The notes under the pieces were generated by a model that worked only from the letters and a program-made list of their open reading frames with translations, did no database searches and was not told the DNA's origin. A stretch of 33,030 nucleotides of DNA from CBFHSF01 sp965661055 (lineage in GTDB: Bacteria > Bacteroidota > Bacteroidia > Flavobacteriales > Schleiferiaceae), in contig CBFICS010000019.1 of the NCBI GenBank assembly GCA_965661055.1, positions 1-33,030 of the forward strand, written 5' to 3'. Below, piece by piece: positions 1 to 8,101 of this stretch. Both the position numbers and the translations under genes were made by a program. How positions within the stretch are numbered: position 1 is the stretch's first letter; the number at the start of each line of letters is the position of its first letter.

Positions 1-302
1 ATTATGTAGAGCGCATCAGTGAAACTGAAATTATCGCCGTTGAATTCGGAGAAAAGTCTGCCAGAATGATCTTGGTAAAAGTAAAAGCTGAAGGAGTAAA
101 CCTGTTAGAGCAAGACTGGCAAGAGGTATTACCTAAGCTTCAGAAAGATGATCAATTAGAGTTTTTCAGAGGTAAAAAAGAGTACAACACCTTGAGAGAG
201 CAAGAGATGTTTGGGCTGATGAAGCAAGGTGCTTACATGGCAGACAGTACATTGTTTGACGCTCTAGATAAATGGGTAAACGTTGAGCCTCTTAAAAACT
301 AG
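1..302 (+). CDS. C-terminal part of an unidentified protein (5' end outside window)
   Basis: The reading frame is open from base 3 to the TAG at 300-302, so this is the last 99 codons of a gene that begins before the window. An internal ATG at 66 is not a convincing start, because the frame continues upstream in the same style (Y-V-E-R-I-S-E-T-E). The visible part is charged, with many Glu and Lys residues, and looks soluble. No signal peptide or membrane segment is visible, though the N-terminus is missing. I do not recognise the family. Its stop lies inside the 3' end of the convergent thioredoxin-like gene, an 11-base tail-to-tail overlap. Confidence 0.7.
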   Translation, partial: YVERISETEIIAVEFGEKSARMILVKVKAEGVNLLEQDWQEVLPKLQKDDQLEFFRGKKEYNTLREQEMFGLMKQGAYMADSTLFDALDKWVNVEPLKN

Positions 303-804
303 GCTTGTAGTTTTTTTGATATTCTTCCCAAGGAATTGTTTTATATTTTTGAAAGGCCATATACTCTAAAATAGGCTTCATTTTGTCTAATGGAATATAT
401 CCGGGAATTCTCTGGGTTAACTGATAATTGGAATCTAAAAACAACGTAGTTGGATAACTGAGTTGTCCGTTGAGAAGCGCTGCCGGGAGTTCATTATAAC
501 CCCTTCTACCCTTTTTCACATACTTATAGGTGGTTCCTTTAAATTCAATATCCTCCTTTTGTTCACCGTCTAATTTTACGGGATAAAAATTAGTATTTAC
601 AAATTTGGCCAAGGCTTCGTCCTCATAAACGTCACTATCCATTTTCTTACACCACCCGCACCAATCTGTGTAAACGTCTATCAACATAGGTTTTGGATTT
701 TTTTCATTGGCTTCAACAGCTTCTTCAAAAGTCATCCACTCCACCTCCTGAGAATAGGAGATCATGGTAAAAAGTATTCCAAGAACCGTTAATAAATTTT
801 TCAT
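292..804 (-). CDS. Exported thioredoxin-fold protein (CGWC motif)
   Basis: This 170-residue protein starts with a signal peptide (about residues 1-19, ending YSQ) and then carries a thioredoxin fold. The redox motif W-C-G-W-C-K-K places the cysteines at C49 and C52. The family (Thioredoxin_7/DUF255-like) contains periplasmic thiol-disulfide oxidoreductases, so the inferred role is disulfide reduction or exchange in the periplasm. The exact partner cannot be read from the sequence. The residue between the cysteines before C52 is Trp, as in many Bacteroidota periplasmic members, rather than the GP of cytoplasmic thioredoxin. It lies downstream of the POT transporter gene on the same strand, but a strong terminator separates them, so it probably has its own promoter. 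Confidence 0.8.
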   Translation of the reverse strand: MKNLLTVLGILFTMISYSQEVEWMTFEEAVEANEKNPKPMLIDVYTDWCGWCKKMDSDVYEDEALAKFVNTNFYPVKLDGEQKEDIEFKGTTYKYVKKGRRGYNELPAALLNGQLSYPTTLFLDSNYQLTQRIPGYIPLDKMKPILEYMAFQKYKTIPWEEYQKNYKPSF

Positions 805-886
805 TTGAGTATGATTTTTTAGCCGAGTCGTTTCATGCCTTCAATATACATATAATTGACTCTACAATGGGTAAGAAACTGCGCAC

Positions 887-914
887 AAAAAAGGGGAAGC
901 AAAAGCTTCCCCTT
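887..914 (-). terminator. Intrinsic terminator after the POT transporter gene
   Basis: Two perfect 10-base arms (AAGGGGAAGC and GCTTCCCCTT) flank an AAAA loop at 891-914. Read on the minus strand, the hairpin is followed by a run of six T (complement of 887-892). It sits 26 bases beyond the stop codon of the transporter gene. Confidence 0.85.
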
Positions 915-939
915 TATGGTATATCATTAACTGTTGAGA

Positions 940-2439
940 CTACTCAACACCATGCATTAACTTATTGATAGGTTTCTTGAGCAATGCCAACAAAATAGCA
1001 AACCCAACCAAGACATAACCTATGGTAGAGAAGGTTGCTATGTACTTGTCTAATCCCTCTGCCATAGTCAATGCCACCTTAGAGCCTTCTTCTGCTCCAC
1101 TAAGTGCTGCAATAGCACCTGCTAGGTAATTGGCCATTGCAAAAGAAAGGAACCATCCTCCCATTGCGGTTCCAGCAATACTCTTTGGAGCCAATTTGGT
1201 TACCATAGAAAGTCCAATAGGGCTTACAAAAAGCTCACCCGTTGTATGCAACATGTAAAGGAAAACTAAAGTCAAAAGAGGCACTTGGAAGGCATCATTT
1301 ACAAATAACAAACCTACAAGCGTTACTAAGAATCCCAATCCCAATTGAAGGATTCCAAAAGAAAACTTCATAGGAATAGATGGGTTTTTACCCATTTTAC
1401 TCAATTTGATCCACATCCAAGAAAAGAAAGAACCAAAAGTCACAATAAAGAAGGGATTAAAGAACTGAGTCATTGAGGCCGGCATTAACCAACCAAAAAT
1501 CTCTCTATTTACATTTCTATCTGCAAAAAGGGTTAATGAAGTACCCGCTTGCTCAAAACACGCCCAGAATATCACGTTAACCACCATCATAATTACCAAG
1601 GCAATCATGCGATCTCTCCACACCTTACCTTCTTTGATTCCCGAAGAAATTAATTGGTAGGCTACATAGATAAATATGGCAATAAGTATGTACTGTAAAA
1701 TTTGATTTTGAGAAATCAAGACATAACTCAATGGAATCAACAAAAGAGATCCAACGGTAATCACTTGGTACAATTTAAAACCCCCTAGGCTTTTCTTCTT
1801 TCCCAATTCTGGAATAGCGATGTTGGGAACGTGTTCGTACTTGTTTCTACCTCCCCAAAAAATGAAAAGGCCGGCAAGCATACCCAGACCCGCAAGTCCA
1901 AATCCGTATTCAAACCCATAGGTTTCACCCACATAGGCAACAACTGTGGTTGCCAATAGAGCCCCTATGTTTATTCCAATATAAAAAATGGTGAATCCAG
2001 AATCTCTTCTAGGGTCACCATCGTTGTAAAGCTTTCCTACAATTGTAGATATATTGGCTTTAAAATATCCATTTCCTACAATTAATCCACCCATACCTAC
2101 AAGCATTAAGCTTTCTCTTAGGCCGGCGTTTAATCCCAAAAAGTCTGTTCCTGCAACCATTAAAAACTCACCAATCGCCATCAGGATGGCACCAAGTATA
2201 ATTGCGTATCTATAACCTAAAAACTTATCGGCCATTCTACCTCCCAAAACAGGCGCTGCATAAACCAAGGCGGTGTAAGCTCCATATATTAAAGATGCTT
2301 GTGCATCTCCTTTAAGAAGGGACTTAACCAAGAATAAAGTCAATAGGGTACGCATTCCGTAGTAACAGAATCGTTCCCACATTTCTGACATAAATAGGGT
2401 CCACAGTGCGGGTGGGTGCTTTAATGATTGATCGCTCAT
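940..2439 (-). CDS. POT/PTR family proton-dependent di/tripeptide transporter
   Basis: This 499-residue inner-membrane protein has about 14 hydrophobic segments. It shows the POT family signatures: E-M-W-E-R-F (E19, E22, R23, the ExxERF proton-coupling motif) with YYG in helix 1, G-G-R-M-A-D-K in the first PTR2 signature, and F-Y-I-G-I-N-I-G in the second. Members import di- and tripeptides by proton symport. The gene lies 66 bases downstream of the dipeptidyl peptidase IV gene on the same strand with no terminator between, so they may be cotranscribed. An imperfect -7-like element (TATACTTG on the minus strand, near 2465) could also give it a promoter of its own. Length and motifs are normal for the family. 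Confidence 0.93.
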   Translation of the reverse strand: MSDQSLKHPPALWTLFMSEMWERFCYYGMRTLLTLFLVKSLLKGDAQASLIYGAYTALVYAAPVLGGRMADKFLGYRYAIILGAILMAIGEFLMVAGTDFLGLNAGLRESLMLVGMGGLIVGNGYFKANISTIVGKLYNDGDPRRDSGFTIFYIGINIGALLATTVVAYVGETYGFEYGFGLAGLGMLAGLFIFWGGRNKYEHVPNIAIPELGKKKSLGGFKLYQVITVGSLLLIPLSYVLISQNQILQYILIAIFIYVAYQLISSGIKEGKVWRDRMIALVIMMVVNVIFWACFEQAGTSLTLFADRNVNREIFGWLMPASMTQFFNPFFIVTFGSFFSWMWIKLSKMGKNPSIPMKFSFGILQLGLGFLVTLVGLLFVNDAFQVPLLTLVFLYMLHTTGELFVSPIGLSMVTKLAPKSIAGTAMGGWFLSFAMANYLAGAIAALSGAEEGSKVALTMAEGLDKYIATFSTIGYVLVGFAILLALLKKPINKLMHGVE

Positions 2440-2505
2440 TTTTTAAAAAATTATTTGATTAGCAAGTATACAGATAATTTATCAGATTTTATCAAGGGAA
2501 TAATC

Positions 2506-4686
2506 CTAAAGATTTTCTAATAGGTAGTTGGTCATTTTATTGTAAAGGTGGTAGCGTGTTGCCCCTCCGTATATACCGTGATTTTTATCCGGATAAATAA
2601 ACATATCAAATTGTTTATTTGACTGAACCAAGGCTTCAACCATTCTCATGGTGTTTTGTACATGCACATTGTCGTCAGCAGAACCGTGAACCAATAGATA
2701 CTTTCCTTTTAAAAGCTTAACGTGGTTAATCGGACTGTTTTGGTCGTAACCAGAAGCATTTTCTTGAGGCGTTTGCATATATCTCTCTGTGTAAACAGAA
2801 TCATAAAATCTCCAGTTGGTTACAGGAGCCACTGCAATGGCTGCTTTAAAAACATCAGCACCTTTGGTAATACACAAGCTAGACATGTATCCTCCGTAAG
2901 ACCATCCCCAAATTCCGATTCGAGTTGCATCAATATAATCTAAAGAACCCAAATACTTAGCCGCAGCAATTTGATCTTCTACTTCGTACTTACCAAGCTC
3001 TTTATAGGTTACTTTTTTAAAGTCTCTACCTCTTGCACCGGTTCCACGGTTATCTACAGAAACAATAATATAACCTTGATCTGCCAAGGTCTGGTAATAC
3101 ATATCATTGAAACCGTCATATTGATTCTTAACGGTCTGTGACCCGGGACCACCATATACAAACATTAATACCGGATGCTTAACTGAAGCGTCAAAGTTGG
3201 CGGGCTTAATCATCCATGCCTTAAGTACAATTCCCTCTTCTGTTTCTAAATCAAAAAACTCTTTTTTGCTCAACTGGTAGTTCTCTAAAGATTTAACCAA
3301 TCTAGCATTGTCTTGAAGAACTCTAATTTCGTCGCCTTCGTTGTTGTTTAATGATACATAATTTGGGACTCCAGCCGCACTGTGGTTATTGATAAAGTAA
3401 TCAAATGTAGTACTGAAGGTAGCCTCATTCCAACCCGCTTTTTCCGTTAGGTTTTCCTTTCCTCTTCCTTTTATTGAGATAGAGTAAACGTTTCTGTCAC
3501 ATGCTTTCTCTTCAGCCGATTGGTAGTAAAGTGTTTTCTCGTCTTGGTCAATTCCATAAAACTTAGTTACATCCCACTCACCTTTGGTAATTTGTTTTTT
3601 CACTTCTCCCTTAGCAGAAATGAGATAAATGTGATTGTACCCATCCTTTTCACTCGTCCAAATAAAGCTACCATCGCGTAAAAAACGAATATCATCGGTC
3701 ACGTCAACGTAAGCCTCATCAGTTTCTTTGTAAAGCACTTTACTTTCACCCGTCTTAGCGTTTACAGAATTAAGGATTAATTCATTTTGATGTCTATTGG
3801 TTGTATAAACAATCACTTTGTTAGGATCTTGAGTCCATTTAATTCTTGGAATGTACTCGTACGACGGCAATCCTTTTACCTCCATAACTCCACTACCCAT
3901 TCTGTAAATGTGAGCAGACACTACTGCGTTTTTCTCTCCTGCTTTAGGGTATTTAAAAACATCTTGTTGAGGATAAAGGGTTGTTCCATAGATATCCATG
4001 CTGAAGGTGGGAACTTCTGATTCATCAAATCGATAAAATGCAATAGATTTTCCGTCAGGAGCCCAAAAGAAAGCCTTGTCAAAAGCAAATTCTTCTTCGT
4101 AAACCCAGTCTGTAGCTCCGTTAATGATTTTGTCATCCTCTCCATCTGTGGTGATTTGAGTGGTTTCACCAGAAGCAAGATCAAAAACAAAAAGATTGTT
4201 TCCGCTTACATAGGCCACTTGAGTTCCCGCTGGGTTAAAGGTTGCGTAGCGTTGTTTTCCTTCCGCCAAAGCGGTAAGAGTTTCTGATTCTAGATCAAAA
4301 ACATAAAAGGCAGAACGAGTACTGTGACGATAGATTTGCTCCGTTTGCGTCGCTAGCATTACCTTTTTCTCATCAGAAGAAAAAGAATAGCTATCAAATG
4401 AGAAATCTTTACCTGAAGCTTGGCTGATCGCTTTTGCACTGGTAATTACTCCTTGTGACTCTCCGGTTTTAAATGAAAACTTTTCAATAGTATTTGGACC
4501 ATCAGCCTTGGTTAAGGTAGTATAATGAATACCATCGTTCATGGATTCTAAACCACTTACTCCTTGGGCGTAAAAAGAATACGTCCCCCAAACTTCTACT
4601 AGGTTTACCTTTTTATCTTGTCCCCATCCTTGTGTGGAAAGAGCGGCAAACGCTAAAAATAAAAGCGACTTCTTTAAGATTTTCAT
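2506..4686 (-). CDS. Dipeptidyl peptidase IV (S9B family serine peptidase)
   Basis: The 726-residue product begins with a signal peptide (M-K-I-L-K-K to about residue 23, ending WGQ), followed by the DPP IV beta-propeller and a C-terminal alpha/beta hydrolase domain. The catalytic triad is visible: S596 in G-W-S-Y-G-G, D671 in G-S-A-D-D-N and H703 in K-N-H-G-I. The Glu pair that holds the substrate N-terminus is in W-V-Y-E-E-E (E197/E198). The enzyme removes N-terminal X-Pro or X-Ala dipeptides in the periplasm. The frame is open up to 4923, but the start at 4686 gives a clean signal peptide and avoids overlap with the divergent lipoprotein gene. The POT transporter lies directly downstream and could import the released dipeptides. 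Confidence 0.95.
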   Translation of the reverse strand: MKILKKSLLFLAFAALSTQGWGQDKKVNLVEVWGTYSFYAQGVSGLESMNDGIHYTTLTKADGPNTIEKFSFKTGESQGVITSAKAISQASGKDFSFDSYSFSSDEKKVMLATQTEQIYRHSTRSAFYVFDLESETLTALAEGKQRYATFNPAGTQVAYVSGNNLFVFDLASGETTQITTDGEDDKIINGATDWVYEEEFAFDKAFFWAPDGKSIAFYRFDESEVPTFSMDIYGTTLYPQQDVFKYPKAGEKNAVVSAHIYRMGSGVMEVKGLPSYEYIPRIKWTQDPNKVIVYTTNRHQNELILNSVNAKTGESKVLYKETDEAYVDVTDDIRFLRDGSFIWTSEKDGYNHIYLISAKGEVKKQITKGEWDVTKFYGIDQDEKTLYYQSAEEKACDRNVYSISIKGRGKENLTEKAGWNEATFSTTFDYFINNHSAAGVPNYVSLNNNEGDEIRVLQDNARLVKSLENYQLSKKEFFDLETEEGIVLKAWMIKPANFDASVKHPVLMFVYGGPGSQTVKNQYDGFNDMYYQTLADQGYIIVSVDNRGTGARGRDFKKVTYKELGKYEVEDQIAAAKYLGSLDYIDATRIGIWGWSYGGYMSSLCITKGADVFKAAIAVAPVTNWRFYDSVYTERYMQTPQENASGYDQNSPINHVKLLKGKYLLVHGSADDNVHVQNTMRMVEALVQSNKQFDMFIYPDKNHGIYGGATRYHLYNKMTNYLLENL

Positions 4687-4912
4687 GCTCAGTTTTTTTT
4701 TCAAGCCTCCAAGATAATAAAGAAGGTCAATAAATAAAGGGGTTTTAACAATAGATATATGATAAGAGCCCCCCTTGGTAAAATATAATCTACTCACCTT
4801 AAATATTTCAATGAAAAATCTTACAAAAAGACTTTTATCATGGTCCCTCGGCGTTAATCCTTTCTTCATTACACATTCGTTTTCAACGTTTAACCTGAAA
4901 AAAAGATTTGAT

Positions 4913-5437
4913 ATGATACTCAAGAAAAAAAGTAATTCATTAGGCTATTTAAAGCTTTCTGTGGTCCTGACATTTTTAGTAGCTTCTTTCACTTTCGTGG
5001 GATGTGAAGCACAAGAAATTCAAAAAGAACAAGATCCAGGTGTTGTTCCTATTAGCGAATTAGATCTGTTACCTAGAACGGATGATTGCCCAGGTGAAAT
5101 CACGAAGGAGGAAAGTATTTCGTGCTTTCAAAATGGAATAGCGAATCACATTATCCAAAATTTTGATTACCCTGAATCGTGTAAAAAACTGGGGCTTGAA
5201 GGCAAAGTATATGTTTCTTTTACCATTGACGAAAACGGAAAAGTAACTGAAGTCGCAATAGCCCGTGGTGTTCAAGACCAAGAAGGCCTTTCTGAAGATC
5301 AGATTTCTGCCTATAAAGAAATGGAAGCCTCCTCACTAGAAATTGTTAATTCTATGCCTTCTTTTAAACCTGCAAAGGTTGGAAGTAAAGAAGTGGCCAT
5401 GGATTTTAATGTACCTATTGCCTTTAAACTAAAATAA
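4913..5437 (+). CDS. Lipoprotein with TonB C-terminal domain
   Basis: The 174-residue product has a basic N-terminus, a hydrophobic stretch (residues 13-28) and a lipobox F-V-G-C with C31 as the likely lipidated residue. A short linker leads to a TonB C-terminal domain at about residues 75-172, recognised by Y-P-E then G-L-E-G-K-V-Y-V-S-F-T-I-D and the terminal beta strand. Known TonB proteins use this domain to contact outer-membrane TonB-dependent receptors. This one lacks the usual long Pro-rich spacer and carries a lipobox instead of a plain inner-membrane anchor. The frame is open from 4775, but the ATG at 4913 fits the signal sequence and clears the divergent peptidase gene. A terminator follows directly. 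Confidence 0.75.
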   Translation: MILKKKSNSLGYLKLSVVLTFLVASFTFVGCEAQEIQKEQDPGVVPISELDLLPRTDDCPGEITKEESISCFQNGIANHIIQNFDYPESCKKLGLEGKVYVSFTIDENGKVTEVAIARGVQDQEGLSEDQISAYKEMEASSLEIVNSMPSFKPAKVGSKEVAMDFNVPIAFKLK

Positions 5438-5470
5438 CAAAAATCCCCTTGAGTTTTTCAAGGGGATTTT
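5438..5470. terminator. Bidirectional intrinsic terminator
   Basis: Twelve-base complementary arms (AAATCCCCTTGA and TCAAGGGGATTT) at 5441-5469 enclose a GTTTT loop. T runs lie on both strands. The hairpin fills the 33 bases between the stop of the TonB-domain lipoprotein gene and the stop of the convergent GreA-like gene, so it can end both transcripts. Confidence 0.85.
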
Positions 5471-5929
5471 TTATTCCACTTTTAAAATTTGGTATTCCGT
5501 TTGCCTGAAGGTTACCATGTCTCCTACTTTCTTAGCTAAAAACTGTTGACCCAAGGGTGAGGCACATCCTAAGACAATAACCTTTACCTCGTCAACTTCT
5601 ACTTCGCCAAATCCTGCTGAGAAGAAATAATACCCTTTGTCCGTTTCGACCATACTTCCGAACTGAATGGAAGAATTTCGTTTTTCTAAATCAATACTGC
5701 TTAGCAATAGTCTTTTTTCTAACCACATAGACAATTGGTTCTTTGCCTTATCAATTTCTTGATGAAGCATAGCTCTCCCTGTCTCGTATTTATCGCCTGC
5801 AGAACTTTTAGTTTCATTCTTCAACGACATATTCAAACCGTCTAAATGTTCGTTAATAGATTGAATATTATCAGCAACAAGATGCTGTAATTTGTTGTAA
5901 ACTTGCTGTTTAATAGGAAGATCTGCCAA
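5471..5929 (-). CDS. GreA/GreB-like transcript elongation factor family protein
   Basis: The 152-residue protein has an N-terminal helical part with N-E-T-K-S-S-A-G-D-K-Y-E-T-G-R-A and a C-terminal GreA/GreB domain ending in A-S-P-L-G-Q-Q-F-L and K-K-V-G-D. GreA/GreB proteins rescue backtracked RNA polymerase. This Bacteroidota subgroup has a diverged N-terminus, so cleavage-stimulating activity should not be assumed. The only start near the conserved N-terminus is TTG at 5929, since an in-frame TAA lies immediately upstream and the next ATG is at codon 34. A -7-like element, TAATTTTG on the minus strand (5956-5963), lies 26 bases upstream of the TTG and supports it. Some databases label relatives 3-oxoacyl-ACP synthase; nothing in the sequence supports that name. 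Confidence 0.75.
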   Translation of the reverse strand: MADLPIKQQVYNKLQHLVADNIQSINEHLDGLNMSLKNETKSSAGDKYETGRAMLHQEIDKAKNQLSMWLEKRLLLSSIDLEKRNSSIQFGSMVETDKGYYFFSAGFGEVEVDEVKVIVLGCASPLGQQFLAKKVGDMVTFRQTEYQILKVE

Positions 5930-5955
5930 TTATTATGTAACTTAAATAGATAACC

Positions 5956-5963
5956 CAAAATTA
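5956..5963 (-). promoter_or_regulatory. Bacteroidota -7 element upstream of the GreA-like gene
   Basis: Read on the minus strand, TAATTTTG matches the TAnnTTTG element of Bacteroidota sigma-A promoters. No clear TTG -33 partner is seen at the usual distance. Confidence 0.45.
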
Positions 5964-5980
5964 TCTAAACTTTTGAAACC

Positions 5981-6916
5981 ATGAAAAACCTGATTTTTAC
6001 CCTAGGCTTAGGACTATTTACCCTATCTCTTTCTGCGCAAATAGATAAATCTCAGACAGAAAGCGAGTACGTCACTGAAAGCAAAAAAATAGTGAAGATC
6101 ATTCTTAGTGATGGAACTGAACATGTTGGTGTCCTTTTAAAACAAGATGAAAACATGGTTCTTATTGAAACCGCGAAAATTGGTAAAGTATCTATCCCTA
6201 AATACAAGATTCAAGAAATCATTTATTTAAAAGGAGAATCAGAAATTAAAACCCTAACACATAAAGACCTACTAAGGGATGACCCAAGATTTAGAAGGTA
6301 CGTTTTAACCAATAGCGCCCTTCCGTATAAACGTGGAGATGTGGTGGCTGTTTTTGATGTGTTTGGACCTAAATTCAACTTTGGAATAACCGATGGACTG
6401 AGTGCTGGAATATCAACCTCATGGATAACCATTCCCGTTTTAGCAAATATTAAGTATGCAGCTAAAGTCACTGATAATTTTCATTTAGCAGCTGGATTTT
6501 CTGCTGCTATACCGTCTGTGGTCAACTTTAAATCAGGGGTAATATCGCCCTTTGTAACCGCAACCATAGGAAACACCATAGATCACCTCTCATTTGGTAT
6601 TCAAAACCACACGGTAAATGGAGATTTTTTAGAAACCGGTCTAGACAACGGAAACAACTTCACTTCTATGACCTTTGCGGGAACCAAATCAATTAACCGA
6701 AAATACTCTGTTTTAATGGAAGTCGCTTATGGCGATTTTTCTTCTCAGGATCCTAATTTCGGAATTGTTTTTGACGTGAGTTTCGGATTTAAATATCATC
6801 CAAATAGCAAAAACTCATACCTATTTGTTCTCAACGGAATCTTTATTCAAGACAATAACACTTTTGAATCTTTTCCGGCTCCAATTCCCTTTTTCTCTTG
6901 GACTAGAATATTATAG
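5981..6916 (+). CDS. Secreted protein: small N-terminal beta domain plus outer-membrane barrel
   Basis: The product has 311 residues and a signal peptide of about 19 residues (ending LSAQ). Residues about 30-80 form a short beta-rich module (V-K-I-I-L-S-D-G-T-E-H-V-G, then V-L-I-E-T and V-S-I-P) that resembles small SH3/Sm-like barrels. The rest, about residues 100-311, has alternating amphipathic beta strands rich in Gly, Asn, Phe and Tyr, as expected of an outer-membrane or barrel-like protein. I do not recognise a named family and assign no function. It is transcribed divergently from the GreA-like gene and followed by a strong terminator. Confidence 0.7.
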   Translation: MKNLIFTLGLGLFTLSLSAQIDKSQTESEYVTESKKIVKIILSDGTEHVGVLLKQDENMVLIETAKIGKVSIPKYKIQEIIYLKGESEIKTLTHKDLLRDDPRFRRYVLTNSALPYKRGDVVAVFDVFGPKFNFGITDGLSAGISTSWITIPVLANIKYAAKVTDNFHLAAGFSAAIPSVVNFKSGVISPFVTATIGNTIDHLSFGIQNHTVNGDFLETGLDNGNNFTSMTFAGTKSINRKYSVLMEVAYGDFSSQDPNFGIVFDVSFGFKYHPNSKNSYLFVLNGIFIQDNNTFESFPAPIPFFSWTRIL

Positions 6917-6920
6917 AAAT

Positions 6921-6949
6921 AAAAAAGCCCCGATTTATCGGGGCTTTTT
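6921..6949. terminator. Bidirectional intrinsic terminator
   Basis: A GC-rich stem (AAAAAGCCCCGA paired with TCGGGGCTTTTT) around a TTTA loop has A/T tracts on both sides. On the plus strand it ends the barrel-protein transcript. On the minus strand it lies 5 bases beyond the tRNA-His gene and can end that transcript. Confidence 0.85.
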
Positions 6950-6954
6950 CTTTG

Positions 6955-7029
6955 GGTGAAAGACGGGGTTCGAACCCGCGACCTCCGGAACCACAATCCG
7001 GCGCTCTAACCAGCTGAGCTACAATCACC
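6955..7029 (-). tRNA. tRNA-His (anticodon GTG)
   Basis: The minus strand folds as a cloverleaf. The D arm is GCTCAGCTGGTTAGAGC. The anticodon stem is CCGGA/TCCGG around a TTGTGGT loop, giving anticodon GTG (6992-6994). The T arm contains GGGTTCGAACCC. An extra 5' G (7029) faces C73 (6955), the identity element of tRNA-His. The acceptor stem GTGATTG/CTTTCAC pairs except for two adjacent T-T positions (5-68 and 6-67). CCA is not encoded. Confidence 0.93.
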
Positions 7030-7109
7030 ATTTGTTAGCGGCTGCAAATATATAAACCAATTTGAATATTTTGCTACCTAAATCACAAAAAAATACACAT
7101 TCTTACCAC

Positions 7110-7117
7110 TACCTTTG
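7110..7117 (+). promoter_or_regulatory. Bacteroidota -7 element upstream of the YeiH-like gene
   Basis: TACCTTTG matches TAnnTTTG exactly and lies 18 bases before the ATG of the permease gene. No TTG -33 box is seen at 17-23 bases upstream. Confidence 0.5.
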
Positions 7118-7135
7118 ACATTCAATTAATTATAC

Positions 7136-8101
7136 ATGAAAAATAATATAGCAAAAGGCATAATCCAGATGGTTTTTATTGCTTGTCTAGGTTACTTAGC
7201 TACCTTTCTACCCTTTCACTTTGGCCTAGTTACCAATGCTTTAGTCTTAGGTATTGTTTTCGGAAACGCTCTTAAACCAAACTCTTCATTAAGCCCAGGT
7301 ATACAGTTTAGCGAGAAAAAAATACTTTCTGTGGCTATTGTCCTTTTGGGTTTACAGTTAAACGGAAATATTATTTCTGAGCTTTCATGGCAATTAATTC
7401 TGTTCATTCCATTGGTTATGGTAGCTACCATACTATTGTCTACTTTTTTGGCTAAGTATTTTAACCTGTCTAAAAAACTAGGTGCATTGATTGGAATGGG
7501 AAATGCGGTTTGTGGAACATCGGCCATCATGGCGGCAAGCGCAACACTTTCACCGGACTCAAAAGATACTGGAGTTGCTGTTGGCACCATAAACCTATTG
7601 GGGACCTTGGCTTTATTTGCCATTCCTACATTTTCTACCACCCTAGGTCTATCTGAATCTACAGGCGGAATTCTTGCGGGTGGAACCCTTCAAGCCGTAG
7701 GACATGCGGTAGCAGCCGGAACTGCCATCGGACCTGAAGCGGAGGTTCTAGCTACTACCGTTAAGATGGGACGAGTTGCTTTTCTTGCACCTATGCTATT
7801 TTTACTGATAGCCATGTTTGGGAAATCTGAAAAAAATCAACCCAAAGGAAATAACATTCCATGGTTTATCTGGGGATTCTTGACCTTGGTAATAATCACC
7901 AATGTATTTTCTATCCCTGAAAACTTATTATCGGCCATTCAATCCATTCAAAAAATGCTTTTGGCAATAGCTATGGCTGCTATAGGATTTAAAATACAAT
8001 TTAAAGAATTGCTTTCTACCGGGACTAAGGCTTTGTGGTTAGGATTAATTATCTTTATTTTCCAAGCCTCTTTGATTACAACCTTTGTAATGTTATTCTA
8101 A
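7136..8101 (+). CDS. YeiH/UPF0324 family putative sulfate exporter
   Basis: This 321-residue integral membrane protein has about ten hydrophobic segments. It matches the YeiH/UPF0324 family through L-V-L-G-I-V-F-G-N near residue 40, the V-L-L-G-L-Q-L-N segment, and the conserved G-N-A-V-C-G-T-S-A-I-M-A stretch near residue 122 followed by V-G-T-I-N-L-L-G. The family is annotated as putative sulfate exporters; the substrate has not been shown for most members, so it is uncertain here. The stop overlaps the ATG of the glycosyltransferase gene (TAATG), which implies translational coupling. A TACCTTTG promoter element lies upstream. Confidence 0.88.
   Translation: MKNNIAKGIIQMVFIACLGYLATFLPFHFGLVTNALVLGIVFGNALKPNSSLSPGIQFSEKKILSVAIVLLGLQLNGNIISELSWQLILFIPLVMVATILLSTFLAKYFNLSKKLGALIGMGNAVCGTSAIMAASATLSPDSKDTGVAVGTINLLGTLALFAIPTFSTTLGLSESTGGILAGGTLQAVGHAVAAGTAIGPEAEVLATTVKMGRVAFLAPMLFLLIAMFGKSEKNQPKGNNIPWFIWGFLTLVIITNVFSIPENLLSAIQSIQKMLLAIAMAAIGFKIQFKELLSTGTKALWLGLIIFIFQASLITTFVMLF

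Noticed and set aside
4687..4923. N-terminal extension of the dipeptidyl peptidase IV to 4923
   Set aside because: It would place 79 residues before a clean signal peptide and overlap the divergent lipoprotein gene; the added residues show no domain.
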